DNA of 64,000 nt, taken from assembly GCF_030687715.1 (NCBI RefSeq), contig NZ_CP117445.1:3957501-4021500 (forward strand). Reading direction: 5' to 3'. Every line of letters begins with the position of its first letter. The stretch's first letter is position 1. The position numbers and the translations under genes were made by a program. Below, piece after piece: positions 25,861 to 32,938 of the stretch. A model generated the notes under the pieces. It was not told the DNA's origin and did no database searches. It saw nothing but the letters and a program-made list of their open reading frames with translations. This DNA is from Pseudomonas sp. FP2196. Lineage in GTDB: Bacteria > Pseudomonadota > Gammaproteobacteria > Pseudomonadales > Pseudomonadaceae.

Positions 25861-28185
25861 GAAGTCGTCGTCGACAAACGGCAGAATCGCATCCGCCACC
25901 GGTTGCAGTTGCCGGGTGATGTAGTGGTCGTAGTCGATGGTGGATCGCCGCACTTCCAGCGGTTCGGGGCCGGCCAGGGTGATCACATAGCTGATCCAGC
26001 CACCGTTCTGGTATTGCCGAGGGCGCCCATGCTGCGTGTTGAACTCGTCTGCCAGACGTGCCGCGCGCACATGGGGCGGGACGTTGCGCTCGTAATCGTC
26101 GAGGGTGCGGCGCAGGCGTTTGCGGTAGATCAGCCGATCATCGAAGTCACCGGCCAGGGTTTTGCGCACGTAGTCACGCACATAATCCTGATACGGCTTG
26201 CGCTGGAAGATCCGCTCGTACAGCTCCTGCTGAAATTGCCGGGCCAACAGCGACCAATCGGTGCGCACGGTTTCCAGGCCTTTGTAGACCATTTCTTCGC
26301 TACCGTCGGCGCGTGTCACCAGACCGGCGTAGCGCTTCTTGCTGCCCTCCTCCGCGCCACGAATGGTCGGCATCAGGAAGCGCTTGTAGTGAATTTCGAA
26401 CTGCAATTCGAGGGCGCTTTCCAGCCCGTATTCGTCACGCACATGCTCACGCCACCAGTCGTTGACGTGCTTGACCAGCGCATGACCGATGGCCGCGGCT
26501 TCTTCCTGCCCGTGGGGACGACGCAGCCAGACGAAGGTCGAGTCGGTGTCGCCGTAGATCACCGCGTGGCCCTGCTCTTCGATCAACTTGCGGGTGCGCA
26601 GCATGATCTCGTGGCCGCGCAGGGTGATCGACGACGCCAACCGTGTATCAAAGAACCGGCAACCGCTGGAGCCGAGCACGCCATAGAAGGCGTTCATGAT
26701 GATCTTCAGCGCCTGGGACAGCGGCGCGTTGTGTTCGCGCTTGGCGGTCTCGCGGCCCTCGGCGACCCGCGAGACGATGGACGGCAGGCAATGCCGGGTG
26801 CGCGAGAATCTGGCGCCACGAAAGCCCGGGACCGAGTCGGCATCGTCCGGATGCTGCAAGCCTTCGACCAGCCCCACCGGATCGATCAGAAAGGTGCGGA
26901 TGATCGACGGATAAAGGCTTTTGTAGTCGAGCACCAGCACCGACTCGTAAAGCCCCGGTTGCGAGTCCATGACGAAACCGCCGGGGCTGGCCTGCGGTGG
27001 ATTGGTGCCCAGATTCGGCGCCACAAAACCCTGACGGTGCATCAACGGCATATATAGATGCGTAAACGCCGCCACCGAGCCGCCGCTGCGATCCGCTGGC
27101 AGACCGGTAACGCTGGCGCGCTCCAGCAAGAATGTCAGCAGTTCAGTCTTGGCGAAGATCCGCGTGACCAGTTCGCAGTCCTTGAGGTTGTACTTGGCCA
27201 GCGCCGGTTTGTCCTCGGCGAACATGCGGTTGATCTCGTCCATGCGCTGGTAAGGGTTGTCGATGGACTTGCCTTCGCCAAGCAAGGTCTGCGCGACGTT
27301 TTCCAGGCTGAACGAGGGGAAACTCCAGGTCGCCGAACGCAGGGATTCGATGCCGTCGATGATCAGGCGCCCCGCCGCCGAGGCGAAGTAATGGTTGCGG
27401 CTGCCGTGTTCGCGCCACTGCATCTCTTCGCCGCCACGGCCAATTTTCAGCGGCACGCCGAGGCGCCGCGCGTGTTCGTGGAGGATGCGCAGATCGAACT
27501 GCACGACGTTCCAGCCGATGATCGCATCGGGGTCATGGCGGGCGAACCAGTCGTTGAGTTTCTTCAGGATCAGTGTGCGTGAGTCGCAGTATTCGAGGTC
27601 GAAGTCGACGATGCTGACATCACCGTTCGGCGCGCCGAGCATGTACACCTGACGTTCGCCGCAGCCTTCCAGGGCAATCGAATATAACTCGCCGGTTTCG
27701 GTGGTTTCGATATCCAGCGAGACCAGCCGCAGCGTCGGCCGATACTTGGGGTCGGGTTTGAGGTGGGCGTTGAGCAATGTGCCGTCAGCATCGGCGGTGC
27801 CGCTGAACAACACCGGAGCGGTGATGAAACGCTCCATCAGATAGCGCTCCGGCGGGCGCACATCGGCCTCGAAAACATCGACGCCGACGCGGTTGAGCGC
27901 GGTTTCCAGGCGCATTAACTGGCCGTGTTGCTGGCAATACAGGCCGAGCACCGGGCGATGCTCGAAATCCTGCAGGGCCAAGGGGCGCAGCTCGACGTTC
28001 TTTTCGTCATGCAGCAAGCGCTCGGCGGCTGCGCGCTGCTCGGCAGGGATAAACGCCACCGACGGCTGATGCGGCAAGCGCACACGGCGCGGCCCGGCGT
28101 CGGTCGCCAGCCAGAACTCGACTTCGGTGCCGATAGGCGTATCGCGCCAATGCCGGGTCAGGACGAAGCCCTGCTGTAAATCCAC
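25825..28185 (-). CDS. polB: DNA polymerase II
   Basis: The family B polymerase is about 786 residues long, as is E. coli Pol II. The 3'-5' exonuclease has [15 protein letters not shown] (motif I), [10 protein letters not shown] (II) and KYNLKDCEL (III). Polymerase motif A is [11 protein letters not shown] and motif C is YGDTDSTF. It restarts synthesis at lesions and proofreads. A longer frame begins with TTG at 28206, but a GTG at 28185 preceded by TGAGGT matches the family N-terminus ([15 protein letters not shown]). I found no LexA box upstream, although E. coli polB is SOS-controlled. Confidence 0.93.
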   Translation of the reverse strand: MDLQQGFVLTRHWRDTPIGTEVEFWLATDAGPRRVRLPHQPSVAFIPAEQRAAAERLLHDEKNVELRPLALQDFEHRPVLGLYCQQHGQLMRLETALNRVGVDVFEADVRPPERYLMERFITAPVLFSGTADADGTLLNAHLKPDPKYRPTLRLVSLDIETTETGELYSIALEGCGERQVYMLGAPNGDVSIVDFDLEYCDSRTLILKKLNDWFARHDPDAIIGWNVVQFDLRILHEHARRLGVPLKIGRGGEEMQWREHGSRNHYFASAAGRLIIDGIESLRSATWSFPSFSLENVAQTLLGEGKSIDNPYQRMDEINRMFAEDKPALAKYNLKDCELVTRIFAKTELLTFLLERASVTGLPADRSGGSVAAFTHLYMPLMHRQGFVAPNLGTNPPQASPGGFVMDSQPGLYESVLVLDYKSLYPSIIRTFLIDPVGLVEGLQHPDDADSVPGFRGARFSRTRHCLPSIVSRVAEGRETAKREHNAPLSQALKIIMNAFYGVLGSSGCRFFDTRLASSITLRGHEIMLRTRKLIEEQGHAVIYGDTDSTFVWLRRPHGQEEAAAIGHALVKHVNDWWREHVRDEYGLESALELQFEIHYKRFLMPTIRGAEEGSKKRYAGLVTRADGSEEMVYKGLETVRTDWSLLARQFQQELYERIFQRKPYQDYVRDYVRKTLAGDFDDRLIYRKRLRRTLDDYERNVPPHVRAARLADEFNTQHGRPRQYQNGGWISYVITLAGPEPLEVRRSTIDYDHYITRQLQPVADAILPFVDDDFSTLIGGQLGLF

Positions 28186-28243
28186 CACTGCGACCTCAAG
28201 TATCAAAACAGAGCCGCATTCTACGCTCCGCTGGCATGGAAGA

Positions 28244-28383
28244 ACCCTGTGGCGAGGGGATTTATCCCCGTTGGCCTGTGGAGCGGGCCCAAAGCCCTAT
28301 ATTGAGATGTGTCAGATAAACCCGGTCGCATGGTTTTGGGGCTGCTGCGCAACCCAACGGGGATAAATCCCCTCGCCACAGGG
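28244..28383. repeat. REP pair, GTGGCGAGGGGATTTATCCCC family
   Basis: Inverted copies of CCCTGTGGCGAGGGGATTTA lie at each end, separated by about 80 nt, upstream of polB. This is a fourth REP family, seen only here. A short stem (GGGTGTG/CACACCC) adjoins it at 28381-28399. Confidence 0.85.
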
Positions 28384-28519
28384 TGTGCTCTTCACACCCT
28401 GAATAGGTGTTTTTTCGGCAAATGACGTTTTTTGCGTGTTATCTGCCGCTTTGCCACCTTGCCCTGAACGCCAGCGTCTACGATGCTTGGATAACAACGA
28501 CAACACCTGAGTAACCGCC

Positions 28520-28960
28520 ATGAAGACCGTCGCCCAACTGCTCAAGCTCAAAGATCAGAAAAATCAGGAAGTGCATCAGATCAAGCCTGATCACATGGTG
28601 CTCGAAGCACTGATGAAGATGGCCGAGAAAAACGTCGGCGCCTTGCTGGTGGTGGAAGACGACAACGTGGTCGGCATCATCAGTGAACGCGATTACGCGC
28701 GCAAACTGGTGCTGCATGGCCGCTCTTCGGTTGGCACGCCGGTACGCGACATCATGGTGGCCAACGTGATCACCGTGGACACCCACCAGACCGTCGACAC
28801 TTGCCTGGGCATCATGTCCGACAAACGCCTGCGCCACTTGCCGGTGGTGGAGAACGGCAAATTGATCGGCTTGCTGTCGATTGGTGACCTTGTGAAAGAA
28901 GCGATTGCCGAGCAGGCCGAGTTGATCAAGCAGCTTGAGCAGTACATTCGCGGGGAATGA
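28520..28960 (+). CDS. CBS domain-containing protein
   Basis: The 146-residue protein consists of a pair of CBS domains (about residues 8-65 and 75-130) forming one Bateman module. NVVGIISERDYARKL and GKLIGLLSIGDLVKEAI are the paired motif ends. Such stand-alone modules bind adenine nucleotides and act as energy sensors; the partner is unknown. It is a single gene, followed by a strong hairpin at 28984. Confidence 0.9.
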   Translation: MKTVAQLLKLKDQKNQEVHQIKPDHMVLEALMKMAEKNVGALLVVEDDNVVGIISERDYARKLVLHGRSSVGTPVRDIMVANVITVDTHQTVDTCLGIMSDKRLRHLPVVENGKLIGLLSIGDLVKEAIAEQAELIKQLEQYIRGE

Positions 28961-28983
28961 TTCCCTAGGTCAGCACCGCCCCT

Positions 28984-29011
28984 TGTAGGCGTGAGCCTGC
29001 TCACGCCTACA
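28984..29011. repeat. Perfect palindrome after the CBS gene (REP-like)
   Basis: A 12-bp perfect stem (TGTAGGCGTGAG / CTCACGCCTACA) with a CCTG loop resembles a collapsed REP of the GTGAGCCTGCTCAC type. It may serve as a transcript end between convergent genes. Confidence 0.7.
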
Positions 29012-29029
29012 TTTGGTTTTGTGGTGACT

Positions 29030-29653
29030 TCACGACGGCCAATGCCGGGCGAATACCGGCGCCAGCACCGGGTGCCGGTCAATCCTCTGCAACCACGCAT
29101 AAAACCCCGGCCGCGTCTGACGCAGATGCTCGCGGCTCCCCGCCCAACGCGTCACCACCGCCGCCAGAACATCCAGTGCACCCGGGGTTTCGTCGTCCAG
29201 GTACAGCTCGGCGGAAAACTGGTCGGCAAACACCTCCCAACTCCAGTGCAGACGCTCACGGGCGCCGGCGATCAGGTTCTGCCGCGACGCTTCGTCGGGC
29301 ATCAGCAGCCAGCGTTCGGGGTAGTCGATGACGCCGATGGCCGCGTAGCAATTGCTGACGATGTACACGAGGCCGCGAATCGCCTGGTCACGCTCGTCTG
29401 CCTTGGCTGGCAACAATCCTGACTTGGGAAACGTCAGGCCCAAATGAATCAGAATCGCCGCGCTCTCGGTGACCGCACTACCATCGGGCAGTTGCAAAGT
29501 CGGGATCTGCTTCAGTGGATTGAGTTGCGCCAACGCTTCGGCGGCTTCGGTACTGGCTTCAATATCAATGAAGCGATAAGCGATCTGGCACAGCTCCAGC
29601 GCCGCTTCAATGGCAGCGGCGCCTGAGTTGCGATGTCCGTAGAGCTGGTACAT
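29030..29653 (-). CDS. Glutathione S-transferase family protein
   Basis: The 207-residue protein has an N-terminal thioredoxin-like domain (MYQLYGHRNSGAAAIEAALE, then LKQIPTLQLPDGSAVTESAA, residues about 1-75) with the cis-Pro and Glu-Ser glutathione-binding pair. An all-helical C-terminal domain follows. A strong AGGAGGGGG lies just upstream of the ATG. The reaction is not predictable. Confidence 0.88.
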   Translation of the reverse strand: MYQLYGHRNSGAAAIEAALELCQIAYRFIDIEASTEAAEALAQLNPLKQIPTLQLPDGSAVTESAAILIHLGLTFPKSGLLPAKADERDQAIRGLVYIVSNCYAAIGVIDYPERWLLMPDEASRQNLIAGARERLHWSWEVFADQFSAELYLDDETPGALDVLAAVVTRWAGSREHLRQTRPGFYAWLQRIDRHPVLAPVFARHWPS

Positions 29654-29834
29654 ACCCCCTCCTCAATCCCGACAGGCATCTGGTGTAGCCCTATTTATAG
29701 CTGGTGTATCCGATTTGGCACGTTTTTCCCATGCACTCGCCACTTGCGAATTCAAACCTCGCAAAACAGCGCTAGCGGTGCCCATCCCGCACCAAGAGCA
29801 ATCATCGAACGCTATCCGCGTTCTTGTAAGGTGC

Positions 29835-29859
29835 GATACCGAACCAAAAGTCCGGTATC
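29835..29859 (+). promoter_or_regulatory. 5' leader hairpin of the 29886 mini-gene
   Basis: GATACCG and CGGTATC form a perfect 7-bp stem with an 11-nt loop, ending about 26 nt before the start codon of the small ORF. Confidence 0.4.
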
Positions 29860-29885
29860 CGAGCTGGCAACAAGGAGTTCACCGC

Positions 29886-29993
29886 GTGAATCTTCAATCG
29901 CTCTGCCGCATCACTGCCCGTTTGCGCTTATCCGCCCAACGCCGAGTTCAACAGAACAGCCCCGGCGTCCTGCGCCTTTACTTTATTACTTGA
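29886..29993 (+). CDS. Possible 35-residue basic peptide
   Basis: A GTG start preceded by AAGGAG (about 8 nt) opens a 35-codon frame beginning MNLQSLCRITARLRLSAQRR. The product is strongly basic (six Arg) with a hydrophobic end (VLRLYFIT). A hairpin precedes the frame and an intrinsic terminator follows 12 bp after the stop, so the transcript looks like a self-contained mini-gene. I recognise no family. It may be a real small protein, a leader peptide, or a small RNA with a chance frame. Confidence 0.4.
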   Translation: MNLQSLCRITARLRLSAQRRVQQNSPGVLRLYFIT

Positions 29994-30004
29994 ATCAAGC
30001 GACC

Positions 30005-30060
30005 ACGCACTGTGTTCGGCGCTGAGTGATGCGCCGACGGCAGCGTGTTATTTATTTTTT
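30005..30060 (+). terminator. Candidate intrinsic terminator
   Basis: An extended stem (CACGC with GCGTG outside, GTCGGCGC-type pairing inside with one bulge, loop TGAGTGAT) ends at about 30047 and is followed by TTATTTATTTTTT. It would end a plus-strand transcript over 29.83-30.06 kb. Confidence 0.6.
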
Positions 30061-30360
30061 AAATACAACGCAAAACGTTTTTGCATGGGCAATGGATTAA
30101 TGAACGACAACAGAATTGTCGAACAATAACTTCACCGCTATTAGCCCGCGCACCAAAACTGTTCTTGCAGTTGCAACCCACCCAAACTTGCAGCATTGAT
30201 TTCACTTAAACAAAAACAAGGAACATCGTCTGTGAACCGCTAAAACATTGACCCGCACCAAATCAGCCCGCCCTGCACCAGCAAGTGCTCTGGCGGGCGA
30301 GAGTACAGCCGCTCTGTACCGCCAATCCGCGTGATACAGCGTTAAGCCTGGCTCGCCTTT

Positions 30361-30383
30361 GAAAAAGCCCCGGTATCGGGGCT
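30361..30383 (-). terminator. Minus-strand terminator-like hairpin
   Basis: AGCCCCG-loop-CGGGGCT is a perfect 7-bp stem; on the minus strand it is followed by TTTTTC. No annotated minus-strand gene lies upstream of it, so it may end an unannotated small RNA arising from about 30.4-30.7 kb. Confidence 0.5.
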
Positions 30384-30633
30384 GATGGAGACTTATGCGC
30401 GACGGAAAAATCCGCCGCCCCATAAAACTTATATAAATGCGACATGGGTAACAGTCGCGAAATACTCCCTCTACATTTACGCAACATCTGGCACAGCGGT
30501 TGCTATGTAACAACCATGAGACACCCACACTGTAATAGCGTCTCTCTTAAATAGAAGAACACCAGGGAATGGATGATGAACACTCGAAGTCGATGGCTCT
30601 AAGCCAGTAACCGTGCACAAGCCTTATTCAATT

Positions 30634-30648
30634 GATAGTTCAACTATC
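30634..30648. promoter_or_regulatory. Palindrome upstream of tonB
   Basis: GATAGTT-C-AACTATC is a perfect 15-bp palindrome about 100 bp upstream of tonB, flanked by a shorter outer repeat (AAGCC/GGCTT). It is a plausible regulator site; it does not match the Fur consensus well. Confidence 0.4.
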
Positions 30649-30749
30649 GGCTTGCGCACACCTTAAAGAAAGTTGCACCCACCCACTCGAACATGACGCA
30701 AATGTTCGGACGGCACCTTATTGCCCTTCATCAACCCGAGGGAGCTTTA

Positions 30750-31571
30750 ATGAACGATGCGGTAAAGCACAAGACCCTGCCGGGACCGTTACGGGAAGCG
30801 CCGCTTCCGCCGGTATCCGGCAGGCTGGCCTTTAAAGCCAATACCTCGCAACCCGGCGGGTTAAACAAACAACAGATGATTCTGTTGATTGCCGTGTCGG
30901 CGCTGATACACGGCGGTGCCTGGTGGTTTTTTCAGCAGACCCGACCCGAGCCACTGCCCACGCCGCCGCAGATTCCGGAAATGACCGTCGAACTGACCAG
31001 CCCGACGCCACCTGCCCCGCCCACTCCGGAGCCACCGCCGCCACCGCCTCCACCGTCGCCCGAACCCGAGCAACCGGTGGAGGACGAAGACGCGGTCAAG
31101 CCGCCGCCCAAACCGGTGGAGAAGCCCAAGCCAATCGAAAAACCAAAACCGGTCGAGAAACCCAAACCGGTGAAGAAAGTCGAGCCGCCGAAAGCCCCGC
31201 CCGCTCCGGCACAACCCGCCGCCCCTGCGGCGCCAGCGACACCGAGCGCGCCACCGGCACCTGCGGCTGCACCCGGCCCGGTGAAAGAGTCGGCCGCGAT
31301 ATCCGGCCTCGCCAGCCTCGGCAACCCGCCGCCGGAATACCCGTCGCTGGCGCTGCGGCGTAACTGGGAAGGCAGCGTGGTGCTGCGCATTCAAGTGTTG
31401 GCCAACGGTCGCGCAGGTTCGGTGACGGTGACCAAGTCCAGCGGCAAGGCGCAACTGGATGAAGCAGCGGTCGCCGCCGTGAAGAACTGGAAGTTTATTC
31501 CGGCCAAGCGCGGTGACACACCGATTGACGGTTTCGCCACCCAGACCATCGATTTCAAATTGCCGCAATAA
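30750..31571 (+). CDS. tonB: Energy transducer TonB
   Basis: The 273-residue protein has a cytoplasmic N-terminus, one membrane anchor (QQMILLIAVSALIHGGAWWF, about residues 41-60), and a long Pro-rich periplasmic span (about 70-185) with EKPKP-type repeats. A C-terminal TonB domain starts near NWEGSVVLRIQVLANG. It couples proton-motive force, through ExbB-ExbD, to outer-membrane receptors. The start has GAGGGAG about 5 nt upstream. It heads an operon with exbB and exbD and most likely serves the receptor gene at 32939. Confidence 0.92.
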   Translation: MNDAVKHKTLPGPLREAPLPPVSGRLAFKANTSQPGGLNKQQMILLIAVSALIHGGAWWFFQQTRPEPLPTPPQIPEMTVELTSPTPPAPPTPEPPPPPPPPSPEPEQPVEDEDAVKPPPKPVEKPKPIEKPKPVEKPKPVKKVEPPKAPPAPAQPAAPAAPATPSAPPAPAAAPGPVKESAAISGLASLGNPPPEYPSLALRRNWEGSVVLRIQVLANGRAGSVTVTKSSGKAQLDEAAVAAVKNWKFIPAKRGDTPIDGFATQTIDFKLPQ

Positions 31572-31621
31572 CGGCACAACCCACGAACTCACAACCGATT
31601 TAATGCAAGCGAGGTGTAGCC

Positions 31622-32329
31622 ATGAACGATTCACTGTCTTCGATGATTGTCCCCGGTGTGCTTTGGGGCCTGGTGCTGTTTTCCGTGGTCAGCTGGGCGA
31701 TCCTGCTGGTCAAGTCGGCGCAATACCTGCGCCAGAAATCCCAGAACAAGCAGTTCAGCAAAGCCTTCTGGGGCGCGCCGGATCTGCTCACTGCCGCCGA
31801 ACACGCCAGCCAGTATCCCGGCTCGCTGGCACGCATCGCCAGCAGCGGTTTCGAAGCGCTGCTGGTGGAAGAATCGCCGCGCACCACGCAGCAACTGGCA
31901 CACACCATCAACCGTTCAGATCGTCTGGAACGCAACCTGCGCCAGCAGATCCAGAAAGAACGTCGCTCGCTGGAAAACGGCCAGGCGATCCTCGCCAGTA
32001 TCGGCAGCACCGCGCCGTTCATTGGTCTGTTCGGCACCGTGTGGGGAATCATGGAAGCCCTGCAAAGCATCGGCGAAACCGGCTCGGCCAGCCTTGAAGC
32101 GGTCGCCGGCCCCATCGGCCACGCGCTGATCGCCACCGGCGTGGGGATCGCCGTCGCGGTGCCGGCGGTGCTGATTTACAACTTCTTCCTGCGCCGTCTG
32201 AAACTCGCTTCGGCGGACATGGATGACTTCGCCCACGACTTCGACGCCCTCGCCTCGCGCAGTGCGTTTTCCATCAGCCGTCAGGCCATCGCCAGCAAAA
32301 CCACAGCCGCCGTGCGGGAGGCCAGCTGA
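31622..32329 (+). CDS. exbB: ExbB, TonB-complex proton channel (MotA/TolQ/ExbB)
   Basis: The 235-residue protein has three membrane helices: one near the N-terminus (IVPGVLWGLVLFSVVSWAIL), then a cytoplasmic loop, then two close together (SIGSTAPFIGLFGTVWGIME and GHALIATGVGIAVAVPAVLI). These last carry the family's conserved Thr and Gly residues. It forms the pentameric channel with ExbD. It lies 50 bp after tonB, and its stop codon shares a base with the exbD start. Confidence 0.92.
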   Translation: MNDSLSSMIVPGVLWGLVLFSVVSWAILLVKSAQYLRQKSQNKQFSKAFWGAPDLLTAAEHASQYPGSLARIASSGFEALLVEESPRTTQQLAHTINRSDRLERNLRQQIQKERRSLENGQAILASIGSTAPFIGLFGTVWGIMEALQSIGETGSASLEAVAGPIGHALIATGVGIAVAVPAVLIYNFFLRRLKLASADMDDFAHDFDALASRSAFSISRQAIASKTTAAVREAS

Positions 32330-32730
32330 TGTCTTTCTCCACTCAAGACAGTGATGAAGTGCTCAGCGAAATGAACGTCACGCCACTGGTGGACGTGATG
32401 CTTGTGCTGCTGGTGGTGTTCATCGTCACCGCGCCGCTGATGACCAATGCAATCAAAGTGAACCTGCCGAAAACCGACGCCGTCGCCCCCGCCGAGAAAA
32501 AAGACCCGGTGGTGGTCAGCGTCGATCAGGACGGCAAGTTTTACCTGGCCAAGACCGAACTGGCGCCGGAATCCCTGGAGGCCAGCCTCAAGGAGGTCAA
32601 GGCCAAGGACGCCGAAGTGCGCGTCCAGTTGCAGGCCGACTCCGCCGTGAACTACGGCCAGGTGGCCAAGGCCATGGCGTCCATCGAACGCTCAGGCATT
32701 ACCAAGATTTCGGTGATGACCACCCACTGA
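32329..32730 (+). CDS. exbD: ExbD, TonB-complex component
   Basis: The 133-residue protein has one transmembrane helix (VDVMLVLLVVFIVTAPLM, about residues 18-35) containing the essential Asp, and a periplasmic domain from about residue 43. It works with ExbB to energise TonB. The start overlaps the exbB stop (TGATG). A strong GC-rich hairpin at 32733-32772 follows, without a T-run. Confidence 0.92.
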   Translation: MSFSTQDSDEVLSEMNVTPLVDVMLVLLVVFIVTAPLMTNAIKVNLPKTDAVAPAEKKDPVVVSVDQDGKFYLAKTELAPESLEASLKEVKAKDAEVRVQLQADSAVNYGQVAKAMASIERSGITKISVMTTH

Positions 32731-32732
32731 GT

Positions 32733-32772
32733 GCGGTGCCGGGCGCGCCTTTCGGGACGCGCCCGACACCGC
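32733..32772 (+). other. GC-rich hairpin after exbD
   Basis: GCGGTG and CGGGCGCG pair with CGCGCCCG and CACCGC around a short loop. With no T-run it is unlikely to be a full terminator, but it could lower read-through into the receptor gene or protect the upstream mRNA. Confidence 0.5.
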
Positions 32773-32938
32773 TTGTGCAATCCCGTCGTAATCGGCCGAC
32801 CGAAAAAACGCACGGCGTCTTCGGAGGGGATCGGCTTGCTTGAAGAAAGTGGTTTTCCGCACGCGGTATCACCGAAAGCGGAGCAATGAGGGGCTCACAA
32901 GGCCAATTCGATAACGTCTAACAAAGTCGGAAACAACC

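Larger units (their letters stand above)
30061..30749. other. Structured intergenic region upstream of tonB
   Basis: I find no convincing gene here. It holds GCAAAA-CGT-TTTTGC (30070-30084), TTGT-CGA-ACAA (30116-30126), a long hairpin with GCCCGCC/GGCGGGC arms (30266-30298), a minus-strand terminator-like hairpin (30361-30383), GATAGTT-C-AACTATC (30634-30648) and CGAACA-N9-TGTTCG (30688-30708). The last two are placed to be operators for tonB. Confidence 0.5.

Noticed and set aside
28186..28260. LexA box expected upstream of polB
   Set aside because: No CTGT-N8-ACAG sequence is present; CTGTTTTGATACTTGAG lacks the second half.
30116..30126. Third GntR-type operator TTGT-CGA-ACAA
   Set aside because: It fits the same pattern as the glucarate operators but is 20 kb away with no related gene next to it; an 11-bp pattern with eight fixed bases can occur by chance.
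30202..30528. 108-residue minus-strand frame
   Set aside because: It reads straight through the terminator-like hairpin at 30361-30383 and has no ribosome-binding site; the composition is not protein-like.
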